Source: Microbispora hainanensis
Lineage (GTDB): Bacteria; Actinomycetota; Actinomycetes; Streptosporangiales; Streptosporangiaceae
Assembly (NCBI RefSeq): GCF_036186745.1
Contig: NZ_CP108086.1
Coordinates: 6,200,001-6,264,000 of the forward strand
Reading direction: 5' to 3'
DNA: 64,000 nucleotides
The position numbers and the translations under genes are program-made. Under the pieces are notes generated by a model that had not been told where the DNA came from, did no database searches, and saw only the letters and a list, made by a program, of their open reading frames with translations. Shown piece by piece: positions 51,138-60,243 of the stretch; the stretch's first letter is position 1, and every line of letters starts with the position of its first letter.

Positions 51138-51218
51138 TCCCCCAGTATCGGTGACCCCGCATCAGACCTGGTCGGATGCACCGCGCCCTGGTTGCCCGGC
51201 GCGGTCGACCGGCGCGGT

Positions 51219-51257
51219 CACCCGGCCTGATCACCCGGCCTGATCACCCGGCCTGTT
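51219..51257. repeat. 13-bp tandem repeat at the 3' end of the beta-lactamase-like gene
   Basis: Three copies of cacccggcctgat (last ends in gtt). The array contains the stop codon at 51231-51233 and encodes the C-terminal residues NRPGDQAG, so copy number would change the protein end. Confidence 0.85.
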
Positions 51258-52079
51258 ACCCGGGGGCAGGACGGTGGCCGCGATGGCGAGGCCCGCCCGC
51301 CGGACCGCCTCGACCAGGCCGTGCTCACGGCCCGCAGGACCGTGCGCGAGCACGGCGTAGCCCTCCCACCGCACCCCGGCCATGACGCCCACGTCGGCCC
51401 GCGTCCCGGCGTCCGTGCCGGTCTTGTTCGCCACCCAGACCCCCGCGGCGTACGGCAGGACCGCCGGGAGCTCGCGGTCCTCGGGCTCGTGCGGGAGCAG
51501 CGCGGGCACCAGCGCGCGGTCGGTGTTGTGCGCCATCCAGCCGAGCAGCAGCCGCTGCCACGGCTGGCGCCCGCATGCCAGCGACCGCATCAGGCCCGCC
51601 AGCTCGCGCGCCGTCCCCGTGGCGAAGGAGGGCGGATGCTCCGGGAGCCGGGGCTCGCGGATCCTGTCGTGGATCCGGGTCACGGCAAGCCCGAGCGCGG
51701 CGGCGGCCGCGTCCACCCGGCCGAGCCCCAGCCGCCGCAGCAGCGCGTTGGTCGCGGTGTTGTCGCTGACGGCGGCGGTGAGAAGCGCGAGGTCGCCGGC
51801 CGTCCAGTCGCGCGCCGACAGGCCGGTCAGCAGGCCCGACCCGCCCGCGTAGTCCTCGTCGAGCAGCCTCACGCGCTCGCCGGGGTCCACGACGCCCGCC
51901 GCCACGTCCTGCGCGAGCGCCGCGAGCAGCAGCACCTTCCCGGTACTGGCCAGCGGCAGCACCACGTCGTCGTTCAGGGCGAGCGTCCCGGGGACGCAGA
52001 CGGCCAGCGTGCCCGGGCAGGCGGCCGCCGCCTCCTCCAGCGGGCCGCGTCCGGCCCCATGCGTCACGTCGCCGGTCAC
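51231..52079 (-). CDS. Class A beta-lactamase-fold serine hydrolase without signal peptide
   Basis: 282 aa with all penicillin-recognising motifs: Ser45-x-x-Lys48 (LASTGKVLL), Ser105-Asp-Asn (AAVSDNTATN), Glu142 in REPRLP (equivalent of Glu166; the usual Asn170 is Pro) and Lys219-Thr-Gly (NKTGTDAG). GTG at 52079 overlaps the deacylase stop (GTGA). The N-terminus [18 protein letters not shown] has no signal peptide or Tat motif, so the protein seems cytoplasmic. Together with the D-amino-acid deacylase and transporter, a role in D-peptide or beta-lactam/peptidoglycan-fragment breakdown is likely (inference). Confidence 0.85.
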   Translation of the reverse strand: MTGDVTHGAGRGPLEEAAAACPGTLAVCVPGTLALNDDVVLPLASTGKVLLLAALAQDVAAGVVDPGERVRLLDEDYAGGSGLLTGLSARDWTAGDLALLTAAVSDNTATNALLRRLGLGRVDAAAAALGLAVTRIHDRIREPRLPEHPPSFATGTARELAGLMRSLACGRQPWQRLLLGWMAHNTDRALVPALLPHEPEDRELPAVLPYAAGVWVANKTGTDAGTRADVGVMAGVRWEGYAVLAHGPAGREHGLVEAVRRAGLAIAATVLPPGNRPGDQAG

Positions 52080-53713
52080 AGGGCCAGCACCTTTCCCGGC
52101 CGGGCGCCGGTCTCCTCGCCGTCGCGCACCACGACCGCACCGGCGACGACGACCGCGCCGATCCCGGCGGGCGGCAGCAGCGGGTCGGTGAACGTCGCCC
52201 GGTCGGCCACCGTCGCCGGATCGAACACCACCAGGTCGGCGTGCGCGCCGTCGCGGATCACGCCGCGCCCGGTCAGCCCGAAGCGCGCCGCGGCCATCCC
52301 GGTCATCTTGTGCACCGCCTCCTCCAGCCGCAACAGCCCCAGCTCCCGGACGTACCGGCCGAGCACCCGCGGGAACGTCCCCGCCCAGCGCGGGTGCGGA
52401 CGCCCGCCCGGCTTCGGCACGCCGTCCGAACCGATCATCGCGTACGGCGCCGCCAGCACCCGCCGCACGTCCTCCTCGACCATCGAGTGACTGATGATCG
52501 TCACCTCGCCCGCCTCGGCCACCAGCAGATCGGCGGCCACGTCGAGAGGGTCGGCGCCCGCCGAGGCCGCGAGGTCGGCGATGGTCCTGCCCTCCGTCTG
52601 CGGGTGGCGGGGCGCGCACGCCACCGAGATCCGGTCCCAGCCGCCGTTGCCGACCGTGTTCTCCCAGCCGGGCACGCCCTCGGCGATGGCCCGGCGCATC
52701 CGGTCGCGTTGCGCGGGGTCGCCGAGCCGCGCCGTGAGCGCCCCCAGGCCGCCGTCGTTCGCCCACGGCGGCAGCATCGCCGACAACGCCGTGCTGCCCG
52801 CCGTGTAGGGATAGACGTCGCAGGTGACGTCCATGCCCTCGGCGCGCAGCGCGGCGATGCGCGGCAGCGTGCGCTCGGTGCGGCCCCAGGCGTAGCGGCC
52901 CGCGGTCTTGTGATGCGAGACGTGCAGCGCCGCGCCGCTGCGCCGGGAGATCTCGACCGCCTCCTCCAGCGCCTCCTCCACCCGCGACATCTCGTCGCGC
53001 AGGTGGGTGACGTACGGCTTGCCGTGCCGGGCGGCCACCGCCGCCAGCGCCACCACCTCGTCGGTGCCCGCGTACGATCCAGGCGTGTAGATCAGGCCGG
53101 TGGACAGCCCGGCCGCGCCCTGCGCCAGGCAGGCGTCGAGCAGCGCGCACATCGTGCGCAGCTCGCCGGGCCGGGCGGGCCGGTCGACGGGCCCGAGCAC
53201 GCCCGCCCGGAGCGTGCCGTGGCCGACGAGCGAGGCCAGATGGTTGGCCCGGGGCACCCCGGCGTGCGCGGCGGCGAAGCTCGCGAAGTTCGCGTACGCC
53301 CCGACGTCGCCGCCGAAGGTGATCCGCGTCTCGGCCCGCATGGCGGGCAGCCGCTCCGGCAGGGCGGGGAAGAGCCCGGACCCGCAGTTGCCACAGATCT
53401 CGGTGGTCACCCCTTGCAGCACCGAGGCCCGCACCAGCACCGGGGCCCGCACCAGCGCCGAGCCGCCGCCCTCCGCGCCGAGCAGCGTGACGCCGTCGGA
53501 GTGGGTGTGCACGTCGACGAAGCCGGGGGAGACCACCTGCCCGCGCGCGTCGACCACCTCGGCCGCGCTGTGGGCCGCGCTCCCGGCCGGGGCCTCGCCC
53601 GGGGCCAGCACGGTCACCCTCCCGGCGGTGACACCGACGTCGGCGGGCCTGCCCGGGCGGCCGGTGCCGTCCACCAGCAGGCCGCCCCGGATCAGCAGGT
53701 CGAAGCCGCTCAC
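52076..53713 (-). CDS. N-acyl-D-amino-acid deacylase
   Basis: 545-aa metallohydrolase of the amidohydrolase superfamily that releases D-amino acids from N-acyl-D-amino acids. Metal ligands in [11 protein letters not shown] (His69, His71), conserved EICGNCG (ligand Cys), LYTPGS-equivalent [28 protein letters not shown], and [19 protein letters not shown] at the C-terminal barrel end. GTG at 53713 overlaps the ATPase stop. The open frame beyond this to 54373 is ATPase shadow. Its position suggests that the transporter brings in acylated D-amino acids. Confidence 0.9.
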   Translation of the reverse strand: MSGFDLLIRGGLLVDGTGRPGRPADVGVTAGRVTVLAPGEAPAGSAAHSAAEVVDARGQVVSPGFVDVHTHSDGVTLLGAEGGGSALVRAPVLVRASVLQGVTTEICGNCGSGLFPALPERLPAMRAETRITFGGDVGAYANFASFAAAHAGVPRANHLASLVGHGTLRAGVLGPVDRPARPGELRTMCALLDACLAQGAAGLSTGLIYTPGSYAGTDEVVALAAVAARHGKPYVTHLRDEMSRVEEALEEAVEISRRSGAALHVSHHKTAGRYAWGRTERTLPRIAALRAEGMDVTCDVYPYTAGSTALSAMLPPWANDGGLGALTARLGDPAQRDRMRRAIAEGVPGWENTVGNGGWDRISVACAPRHPQTEGRTIADLAASAGADPLDVAADLLVAEAGEVTIISHSMVEEDVRRVLAAPYAMIGSDGVPKPGGRPHPRWAGTFPRVLGRYVRELGLLRLEEAVHKMTGMAAARFGLTGRGVIRDGAHADLVVFDPATVADRATFTDPLLPPAGIGAVVVAGAVVVRDGEETGARPGKVLAL

Positions 53714-54483
53714 TGGACCTGCCCGAGGAAGGCGCGCAGCCGCTCGTGGCGGGGCGCGGCGAGCACCTCGCGCGGGTCGCCGCGCTCGACGATGACGCCG
53801 TCGTCCATGAACACGAGCTGATCGCCGGCCTCGCGGGCGAAGTTCATCTCGTGGGTGACGACCATCATGGTCATGCCGGTCGCCGCGAGGTCCCGCATGA
53901 CGGCCAGCACCTCCTGCACGAGCTCGGGGTCGAGCGCGCTGGTCGGCTCGTCGAACAGCATCAGGCTGGGCCGCATGGCGAGGCTGCGGGCGATGGCCAC
54001 CCGCTGCTGCTGGCCGCCGGACAGCTGGGACGGGTAGTGGTGGGCCCGGTCGGCCAGGCCGACCCGCTCCAGCAGCTCCTCCGCCTGCCGCCTCGCCTGG
54101 GCGGCGGGCGTGCCCAGCACGGTGACCGGCCCCTCCATCACGTTCTCGATCGCGGTGCGGTGCGGGAACAGGTGGAAGCGCTGGAACACCATGCCGATGC
54201 CGCGCCGCTGCCGCGACAGCTCGTGGGGGCGCAGCGCGTGCAGCCGGCCGCCGCGCTCGGCGTAGCCCATCAGCTCGCCGTTCACCCAGATCCGCCCCGA
54301 GTCGATGCTCTCCAGGCGGTTGACGCAGCGCAGCAGGGTCGACTTGCCCGACCCCGACGGGCCCACGACGCACACCACCTGACCGGCGGGGACGTCGAGG
54401 TCGATGCCCTTGAGCACCTCCAGCGACCCGAAACGCTTGCGGACGGAGCGGATGCGCACCATCGGCTGGTCAGGGGTGCTCAC
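53710..54483 (-). CDS. Polar amino-acid ABC transporter ATPase (GlnQ-like)
   Basis: 257-aa ABC ATPase. Walker [22 protein letters not shown]-loop [13 protein letters not shown], signature [16 protein letters not shown], Walker [17 protein letters not shown], and H-loop [14 protein letters not shown]. The RCVNRLE and FLFPH segments are typical of polar amino-acid uptake systems. GTG at 54483 ([14 protein letters not shown]) overlaps the permease stop; ATG at the eighth codon is an alternative. Confidence 0.94.
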   Translation of the reverse strand: MSTPDQPMVRIRSVRKRFGSLEVLKGIDLDVPAGQVVCVVGPSGSGKSTLLRCVNRLESIDSGRIWVNGELMGYAERGGRLHALRPHELSRQRRGIGMVFQRFHLFPHRTAIENVMEGPVTVLGTPAAQARRQAEELLERVGLADRAHHYPSQLSGGQQQRVAIARSLAMRPSLMLFDEPTSALDPELVQEVLAVMRDLAATGMTMMVVTHEMNFAREAGDQLVFMDDGVIVERGDPREVLAAPRHERLRAFLGQVQ

Positions 54484-55481
54484 ATCGTCTCCTCGGCTGA
54501 CCGGGGCTCCTTGGACGGCAGGGGTTCTTTGGGCGGCAGGGGTTCTTTGGGCGGAAGGGGTTCTTCGGACGGCAGCGCCTCCTTGGACGGCAGGGGCGAC
54601 AGGTTGCTGCGGATCCGGGAGGACAGCCGCACGTGGCCGCGTTCGAACCGCTTCTCGACGAAGTGCTGGCCGACGCTGGCGATCGTGGTGAGGACGAGAT
54701 ACCAGATCGACGCGACCACGAGCATCGCGATGACCTCGAAGTTGCCGAGGTAGATGCGCTGCGCCACGGTGAGCAGCTCGGCCCCGGCGATCACCGAGAC
54801 CATCGAGGTGGTCTTCAGCATCGAGATGAACTGGTTGCCGGTCGGCGGGATGATCACCCGCATGGCCTGCGGCAGCACCACGCGGCGCAGCACCTGCCGG
54901 TGCGACATGCCGAGCGACTCGGCCGCCTCCCGCTGGCCCGGATCGACCGAGCGGATGCCCGCGCGGACGATCTCCGCCATGTACGCGCCCTCGTTGATGG
55001 CCAGGCCGAGCAGCGCGGCGGTGAACGGCGTGATGACCGCGTTCGCCTGCCACTCGATCAGCTTGGGCCCGCCGAACGGCACGCCGACCGCGAAGGTGGG
55101 GAAGACCAGCCCGATGTTGAACCAGAAGATGAGCTGCACCAGAAGCGGCGTGCCGCGGAAGAACCACGTGTAGAGGGCGGAGGTGCCGCGCAGCACGGGG
55201 TTGTCCGACAGCTGCATGACGGCGGCGAGCACGCCCAGGGCCAGGCCGATGGCCATGGACAGCACGGTGAGCTGGATCGTGACCCATAGGCCGCCGAGAA
55301 TCCTGCCGTCGGCCAGGAAGGCGACGATGACGTCCCAGTGCAGGTTCTCGTTGACGATGATCGTGTAGGCCAGCCAGACGAGGAAGAGGAGCGCGACGGC
55401 CGCCCCCAGCCACCGGCCGGGCCGCACGGGGCGCACGGCCTCGATCGGCAGCTCGACGCCGGCCGCCCTCTCCGGCGTCAC
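54480..55481 (-). CDS. Polar amino-acid ABC transporter permease with charged repeat tail
   Basis: 333-aa HisMQ-type permease. Membrane segments start at [34 protein letters not shown] and [29 protein letters not shown] (EAA loop) are hallmarks. GTG at 55481 overlaps the binding-protein stop. Residues from about 290 are an unusual tail, [23 protein letters not shown] and so on, encoded by an 18-bp repeat. The tail should be cytoplasmic. Confidence 0.92.
   Translation of the reverse strand: MTPERAAGVELPIEAVRPVRPGRWLGAAVALLFLVWLAYTIIVNENLHWDVIVAFLADGRILGGLWVTIQLTVLSMAIGLALGVLAAVMQLSDNPVLRGTSALYTWFFRGTPLLVQLIFWFNIGLVFPTFAVGVPFGGPKLIEWQANAVITPFTAALLGLAINEGAYMAEIVRAGIRSVDPGQREAAESLGMSHRQVLRRVVLPQAMRVIIPPTGNQFISMLKTTSMVSVIAGAELLTVAQRIYLGNFEVIAMLVVASIWYLVLTTIASVGQHFVEKRFERGHVRLSSRIRSNLSPLPSKEALPSEEPLPPKEPLPPKEPLPSKEPRSAEETM
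54505..54594. repeat. 18-bp tandem repeat, five copies, in permease tail
   Basis: Five copies of an 18-bp unit (ggttctttgggcggcagg and variants) encode LPSKEP-type hexapeptides at the permease C-terminus. Confidence 0.9.
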
Positions 55482-56362
55482 TTCCACGGCTGGGTGTTGA
55501 CCAGCACGCCGTCGACGGCGTTGGCGGTCACGCCGTACGTGTCGAGCACGGCCTTGTAGCCGCCGTCGGCCTGCAGCTCCTCCATCGCCTTGGCGACCGC
55601 GTCGCGCAGCGCCGCCTTGCGCTTGTCGATGGCGATGCCCCACGGACCGGCGTCGTACTGCTCGGGCAGCACGTCGTACTTGCCGGTGTCCTTGGCGTAC
55701 ATGACGGCGACGGGGTAGTCGACGATCGTGGCCACCGCGCGCCCGGAGTCGATCGAGAGCAGGCCGGTGGGCGCGTCCTCACTCTGCATGATCTTCATCT
55801 TGGTGGCGCACTTCTCGTTCTGCTTCTCGCCGATGGCGAGGTTGGAGCTGCCCTTGGCCAGCACCACCGTGCGGCCGCACAGGTCGTCGAGGTTCCTGAT
55901 GCCGTCCGGGTTGCCCTTCTTCACCATGATGGCGCCGCCGGCGTTGAAGTAGTCGACGAAGTCGACCGCCGCGCGCCGCTCCTCGGTGTCGCTCATCGAG
56001 GACATCACGATGTCCCAGCGCCCGCCCTGGAGGCCGGGGATGAGCCCGTCGAAGGCCGCGTTGGTGATCGAGAACTTCAGCCCGAGCTTGGCCGCGATGG
56101 CGGCGCCGAGGTCGGGGTCGACACCGGTGAGCTCCTGGGTGCCCTTCTTGTACATCTCCATCGGCGGGTAGCCCTCGGACGTCGCGACCCGCAGGGTGCC
56201 CGACTCGCGCACGTCCTCGGGCACCAGGTCCTTGGCGGTCTTGCCCGTCGTCGCCGCCGCGCTGTCGCCCGCGGCGGTCCCCGACGACGAACGCCCGCAG
56301 CCGCCGGCGAGCGCCGACACGACCAGCGCGCCGACTATGGCCACATATAGGCGCTTTGTCAT
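55478..56362 (-). CDS. Amino-acid ABC transporter substrate-binding lipoprotein
   Basis: 294-aa solute-binding protein of the family 3 (SBP_bac_3) type. Signal peptide with lipobox LAGGC (Cys22), linker rich in Ser/Ala, then [37 protein letters not shown] and [27 protein letters not shown] at 56362 is fixed by AGGAGG 5 nt upstream. First gene of the operon transporter-deacylase-hydrolase-lysR. Ligand inferred as a polar or N-acyl amino acid. Confidence 0.93.
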   Translation of the reverse strand: MTKRLYVAIVGALVVSALAGGCGRSSSGTAAGDSAAATTGKTAKDLVPEDVRESGTLRVATSEGYPPMEMYKKGTQELTGVDPDLGAAIAAKLGLKFSITNAAFDGLIPGLQGGRWDIVMSSMSDTEERRAAVDFVDYFNAGGAIMVKKGNPDGIRNLDDLCGRTVVLAKGSSNLAIGEKQNEKCATKMKIMQSEDAPTGLLSIDSGRAVATIVDYPVAVMYAKDTGKYDVLPEQYDAGPWGIAIDKRKAALRDAVAKAMEELQADGGYKAVLDTYGVTANAVDGVLVNTQPWK

Positions 56363-56446
56363 GGAACCTCCTGCTTTGCGAACGATTGAGCTTATGCTGG
56401 CGACAGGAGGTAACGGCGGTAACAATCGTGAACGCTTGTGGTCCTC

Positions 56447-56467
56447 AGCATCGAAGTCTTCGATGCT
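56447..56467. promoter_or_regulatory. 21-bp perfect palindrome upstream of the transporter operon
   Basis: AGCATCGAAG-T-CTTCGATGCT, 10-bp arms. It lies 85 bp upstream of the binding-protein start and 14 bp after the stop of the pentapeptide gene, so it could be an operator or the terminator stem of that gene. No T-tract follows. Confidence 0.55.
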
Positions 56468-56480
56468 CCCCTGCTCGTCC

Positions 56481-58019
56481 TCAGCCTGCGAGCCCGTGCG
56501 CCGCGTGGGAGAAGGACGCCACGGGCCGTACGACACCGACCCGGGCACGCTGGACGGCGGGCCTGTCCGGCGGGCGCACCCCGGCGGCCCAGCACACCGC
56601 GCCCGCGGCGACGGCCGCCACCAGCGCGAGCCATCCGAGAGCCCGCCCCGCGCGCAGGCCGTACCCGCAGGCGAGCCAGTAGAGCGACAGCAGCAGCCGC
56701 ATCAGGCCGCGCGGGCTGCCCTGCCGCCGCATCTCCATGGCGCCGAACGCGAAGTCGGCCGCGACCCGCGCGTCGTCGACGCCCGGCCCCAGCCGCTCGT
56801 ACAGCACGGCCAGGCGCGCCGGGTCGGGTGCGGGCCCGTCCGAGCCCTGCGCTCCCCAGCCCCGCCACAGGCGCTCGTCGGCGATGACCCGGCGGCGGCT
56901 CCACCACCGTACGGGCGGCCAGCCCAGGCGCAGCCCGAGCCCGCCCGGCGGCGCGGCGAACACGCACTCCCGCAGGCGCAGGCCCTCGGGGCGGCGCAGC
57001 CCGCCGAGCCCGCACGTCCGCAGGTCCGCCCCGGTCAGCGTGAGCGCGTCCGCGTCGAGGCCGTCGAGCGAGGTCACCCGCAGCCGGCCGGAGCGCCGGG
57101 TGACGTCGGACAGCCCGGCCACCCGCGCGCCGTGCAGGTCGATCTCGGCGTCGGACAGCCGCGCGGCGAGCCGTCCCAGGACGGCCGCCGAGCGCAGCAC
57201 CACACGGCACCCGCCGGTGTCGATGTGCAACGGCGCGCAGGCCCGTACGCCCGCGAGCGACAGGCGCCGCGCGATCCGCATCGGGCCGAGGTAGGCCGCG
57301 CCCTCGAAGTGGGCGCCCTGGAACTCGGCGCTCGCCCCGCAGTCCGCGTCGCGGAAGGAGACGGCCCGGTGGAACCGGGCGGAGCGGAAGGCGGCGTCCC
57401 CGTGGAAGACGGCCCCGTCGAACACGGCGAACCCGTGGAACTGCGCCCGGTGGAACGAGGCCCTCTGGAACCGGGTGTTCCCCGGACCGCCGACCAGTGC
57501 CTCGCCGACCAGTGCCGCGCCGAACAGGGCCGCGCCGAACAGAGCGTCGCCGCGCACCGTGACGTGGTCGAACGCCGCATGGCCGCGCACCCGCGCGCCG
57601 TGCAGGGAGAACTCGCGCTGGAACCGGGCCTCGCGGAAGGAGACGTTGCAGAGGAAGCGGGCGCCGTAGAACGAGGCGAGGCGGTCGAACCTGGCGTGGT
57701 CGAAGCTCGCGTCGGCGGCGAAGACGACCTCGCCGAAGCGGGCCGGGCCGGTGAAGACCGCGCGGTCGAACCTCGCCCTGCCGACGCGGCGCTCCACGCC
57801 GTCGAGGACCCGCGTGATCAGGTCCTCCGACAGGAGGGTGCCGCGCAGGTCGAGGGACTGTCCGGGCGCCAGGCCGCGCAGGAACGCCGCCACCTCGGCC
57901 GGCGTGAGGTGCGCCAGGCATCTGCCGTACGGCTCGTGGGCGATGCCCAGGCACTCGGGCACGGCGTCGCACGTCCTCCAGACCACATCGAGCGGAGCGA
58001 ACCGCGACCGTGATGTCAT
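56481..58019 (-). CDS. Pentapeptide-repeat protein with C-terminal membrane segment
   Basis: 512 aa. Residues about 80-300 consist of many pentapeptide repeats with the pattern [FA]-x-x-[AR]-x-F (for example RFDRAVFTGPARFGEVVF, ARFLCNVSFREARFQREF, AVFHGDAAFRSARF), expected to form a quadrilateral beta-helix. The C-terminal part ends with one strong membrane segment, ALGWLALVAAVAAGAVCW. ATG at 58019. Similar actinobacterial proteins are sometimes named membrane-associated oxidoreductases, but no redox motif is visible; function unknown. FGAALFGAALVGEALVG near residue 180 is encoded by a 15-bp repeat. Confidence 0.82.
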   Translation of the reverse strand: MTSRSRFAPLDVVWRTCDAVPECLGIAHEPYGRCLAHLTPAEVAAFLRGLAPGQSLDLRGTLLSEDLITRVLDGVERRVGRARFDRAVFTGPARFGEVVFAADASFDHARFDRLASFYGARFLCNVSFREARFQREFSLHGARVRGHAAFDHVTVRGDALFGAALFGAALVGEALVGGPGNTRFQRASFHRAQFHGFAVFDGAVFHGDAAFRSARFHRAVSFRDADCGASAEFQGAHFEGAAYLGPMRIARRLSLAGVRACAPLHIDTGGCRVVLRSAAVLGRLAARLSDAEIDLHGARVAGLSDVTRRSGRLRVTSLDGLDADALTLTGADLRTCGLGGLRRPEGLRLRECVFAAPPGGLGLRLGWPPVRWWSRRRVIADERLWRGWGAQGSDGPAPDPARLAVLYERLGPGVDDARVAADFAFGAMEMRRQGSPRGLMRLLLSLYWLACGYGLRAGRALGWLALVAAVAAGAVCWAAGVRPPDRPAVQRARVGVVRPVASFSHAAHGLAG

Positions 58020-58165
58020 GGCAACGTCATACCCGATGTCGGTTCTGGTTATAGTAAAGCGTGATGGATAGGTAACAGTGTGTATCCATCGGGCGAGCGT
58101 GACCGTGACCGCGGCTGCGCGGCGGCCGGCCGTTTGCCGCGGACGGTCAGGGGTAGCCGACCCGC

Positions 58166-59029
58166 ATGCCTGAGCAGCCGAACTCCACACCGCCACCGCA
58201 GACGCAGCCGTACCCGGGCCGGACGGGCGGGATGACGCCCGAGCCGAGGGACGAGATGCGCGACTACGTCGGACGTGACCTGCTGGCGGGCAAGCGCGCC
58301 CTCGTCACCGGCGGCGACTCCGGCATCGGGCGGGCCGTCGCCGTGGCGTTCGCCAAGGAGGGGGCGGACGTCGCGATCGCCTACCTGACCGAGCACGACG
58401 ACGCCGAGCACACCAGGAAGCTGGTGGAGCAGGAGGGCCGCCGCTGCGTGACCATCCCGGGCGACCTCGCCGATGCCCGCCACTGCGAGGAGGTCGTGGA
58501 ACGCACGGTCCGCGAGCTCGGCGGGATCGACGTGCTCGTGAACAACGTGGCCACGCAGACGCCGGTGCGGTCACTGGAGGAGCTGCCGGACGAGCAGTGG
58601 GAGCGCACCTTCGCGGTCAACATCCACAGCTACTTCCGGGTGACCAGGGCCGCGCTGCGGCACATGCCCGAGGGCGGCTCGATCGTCAACACCTCGTCGA
58701 TCAACGGGTTGCGCGGCAACAAGACCCTGATCGACTACTCCGCCACCAAGGGCGCGATCAACGCGTTCACCTACTCCATGGCGCAGGTGCTGGTCGAGCG
58801 GGGGATCAGGATCAACGCCGTCGCCCCCGGCCCGGTCTGGACGCCGCTCATCCCGTCCACGTTCCCCGAGGAGAAGGCGGAGAAGTTCGGCGAGCAGGTG
58901 CCGATGGGCCGGCCGGCCGACCCGGACGAGATCGCCCCTTCGTACGTGTTCTTCGCCGCCAACCGGCTGTCGTCGTACTACACGGGTGAGGTCCTCGCCC
59001 CGATCGGCGGAGAGACCCTGCCCGGGTGA
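58166..59029 (+). CDS. Short-chain dehydrogenase (YghA/general-stress type)
   Basis: 287-aa SDR with the N-terminal Pro-rich extension (QPNSTPPPQTQPYPGRTGGM) typical of the YghA/YhdF subgroup. Motifs: ALVTGGDSGIGRAVAVAFAKEGADVAIAYL, NNVA, Ser in IVNTSSINGLRG, and YxxxK in DYSATKGAI, followed by NAVAPGPVWTPLIPSTFP and YYTGEVLAPIGGETLPG. ATG at 58166. Diverges from the pentapeptide gene with 146 bp between starts. Substrate unknown. Confidence 0.92.
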   Translation: MPEQPNSTPPPQTQPYPGRTGGMTPEPRDEMRDYVGRDLLAGKRALVTGGDSGIGRAVAVAFAKEGADVAIAYLTEHDDAEHTRKLVEQEGRRCVTIPGDLADARHCEEVVERTVRELGGIDVLVNNVATQTPVRSLEELPDEQWERTFAVNIHSYFRVTRAALRHMPEGGSIVNTSSINGLRGNKTLIDYSATKGAINAFTYSMAQVLVERGIRINAVAPGPVWTPLIPSTFPEEKAEKFGEQVPMGRPADPDEIAPSYVFFAANRLSSYYTGEVLAPIGGETLPG

Positions 59030-59099
59030 CGGCGGGTCCGCTCCGTCTCTCGTCGCCTCTCGTCGTGGTCCGTAATTCGGTGTTAACAGCGACTTGTGG

Positions 59100-59639
59100 T
59101 CACCGCGCGGCGGGGTGGCGGATGTATCGGGCACGGGTGAGCTCGGACTCGTCCGGCTCCGCCCGCCGCCGCCGCAGCAGGCGCGCGGCCAGCACGCCGC
59201 CCGTGACGCACCCCGCGGCCAGTGCCGCCGCCGCGGCGAACGCCGCGCCCGCGCGGGTGGACGGAGGCTCCGGCCGTACGGCACGGGCCCGCCAGGCGCG
59301 CAGCCACATGGCCTCGGCGGCAGCGTCGAGCAGATAGGTGGGCCGGATGCGGCCCGTGGGCACGTAGATCAGGTCGGCGGCGAGCAGTGTCGCCGCCGCG
59401 GCGACGCCGAGACGGCGCGCGTGGTCGGCGCCGCCGGGCGTGGACGCGGCCCTGATCTGCGTCCATCCGATCCCCACGAGCAGCCCGGCGACGGTGCGCT
59501 CCAGCCACCGGTCGGTCTTCGCGCCGAACACCTTCTCGAAGCTCTGCAGGTGGAGCAGCGGCCACAGCCCGCCCGCGACGTTGAAGAGCCCCTGGGCGCG
59601 GGCCAGGGCCGCCGCGCCCCTGTCGTCCTGGATGGTCAT
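59100..59639 (-). CDS. Membrane protein, 179 aa, of unknown function
   Basis: Predicted membrane protein: MTIQDDRGAAALARAQGLFNVAGGLWPLLHLQSFEKVFGAKTDRWLERT, then hydrophobic segments VAGLLVGIGWTQI, LGVAAAATLLAADLIYV and AFAAAAALAAGCVTGGVLAARLL. The first block resembles actinobacterial DUF proteins of this size, but I do not recognise a function. ATG at 59639; upstream frame to 60017 is the reverse of the repeat region. Confidence 0.75.
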   Translation of the reverse strand: MTIQDDRGAAALARAQGLFNVAGGLWPLLHLQSFEKVFGAKTDRWLERTVAGLLVGIGWTQIRAASTPGGADHARRLGVAAAATLLAADLIYVPTGRIRPTYLLDAAAEAMWLRAWRARAVRPEPPSTRAGAAFAAAAALAAGCVTGGVLAARLLRRRRAEPDESELTRARYIRHPAAR

Positions 59640-59762
59640 AGGCCGTCGATGCCCGGCGACAAAACCGACAAACCGGGCTTGGTTCGGCATGAGTGCCAGG
59701 GATAGGCGCATCTGGGCAGATTTACCTGGGTAGGCGCGGGAAGGGTCGCGGGGGAGGACGCC

Positions 59763-59882
59763 ATGCCCGGAAATATCAAGATTCGGCCACTCGGGGGAGC
59801 GGCGGGCTGCCTCGTGATGATCATCGTCTCGATCGTGGCGTCGATCCTTCTCACGATTCTGGCCAACGCCCTGCTCCGATGA
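59763..59882 (+). CDS. 39-aa hydrophobic small protein
   Basis: MPGNIKIRPLGGAAG followed by one membrane segment (CLVMIIVSIVASILLTILANALL) and a terminal Arg. The ATG follows GGGGGAGGACGCC, a strong ribosome-binding site. The gene ends exactly where a 13-bp minisatellite begins. Function unknown; likely a small membrane protein. Confidence 0.7.
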   Translation: MPGNIKIRPLGGAAGCLVMIIVSIVASILLTILANALLR

Positions 59883-60010
59883 GAGGCACGGCCTGGGGGT
59901 ACGGCTGAGAGGCGCGGCTGAGAGGCACGGCCTGGGGGTACGGCTGAGAGGCGCGGCTGAGAGGTGCGGCCGAGGGGTGCGGCCGAGGGGTGCGGCCGAG
60001 GGGCACGGCA
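59881..60010. repeat. 13-bp minisatellite, ten copies
   Basis: Ten consecutive 13-bp units of consensus GAGRGGYRCGGCY without gaps; the first six form two identical 39-bp triplets (59881-59919, 59920-59958). The period is not a multiple of three and no gene covers it. It directly abuts the stop codon of the 39-aa gene. Confidence 0.95.
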
Positions 60011-60243
60011 TGCTCATCGCGGGCGGCGGGCCGTTCGTCCCCTCGGCCCGATCGCCGGCCTTCGCCGCGCGTGCCTGCGGCCTGATTCCGTCGCCCGGCC
60101 GTGACCCTGCCGGAGGCGGACCGTAAGCGCATTGGCCGAAAACTAAGTTCCGGTTGGAACAATTCTCCTATTCCGCGGGAGATCGCAGAAACGTGAATTT
60201 GCGCGATGACAGATGGAACATTTCGCCTATATCATCGCCGACC
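60011..60243. other. Leader region before the GPP34 gene
   Basis: Gene-free 233 bp after the minisatellite. Contains the small inverted repeat GTTCC-GGTT-GGAAC near 60148-60161 and a TATATC hexamer (60228-60233) ending 10 nt before the GTG at 60244, a possible -10 for a leaderless or short-leader transcript. Confidence 0.4.

Noticed and set aside
59881-60010. CRISPR-like array
   Set aside because: Units are contiguous 13-bp tandem copies without spacers, and no cas genes are present.
59639-60017. N-terminal extension of the 179-aa membrane protein through the minisatellite
   Set aside because: The extension would be a translation of the 13-bp array (Pro/Leu/Ala repeats) and crosses a divergent small gene; the ATG at 59639 starts the coherent protein.
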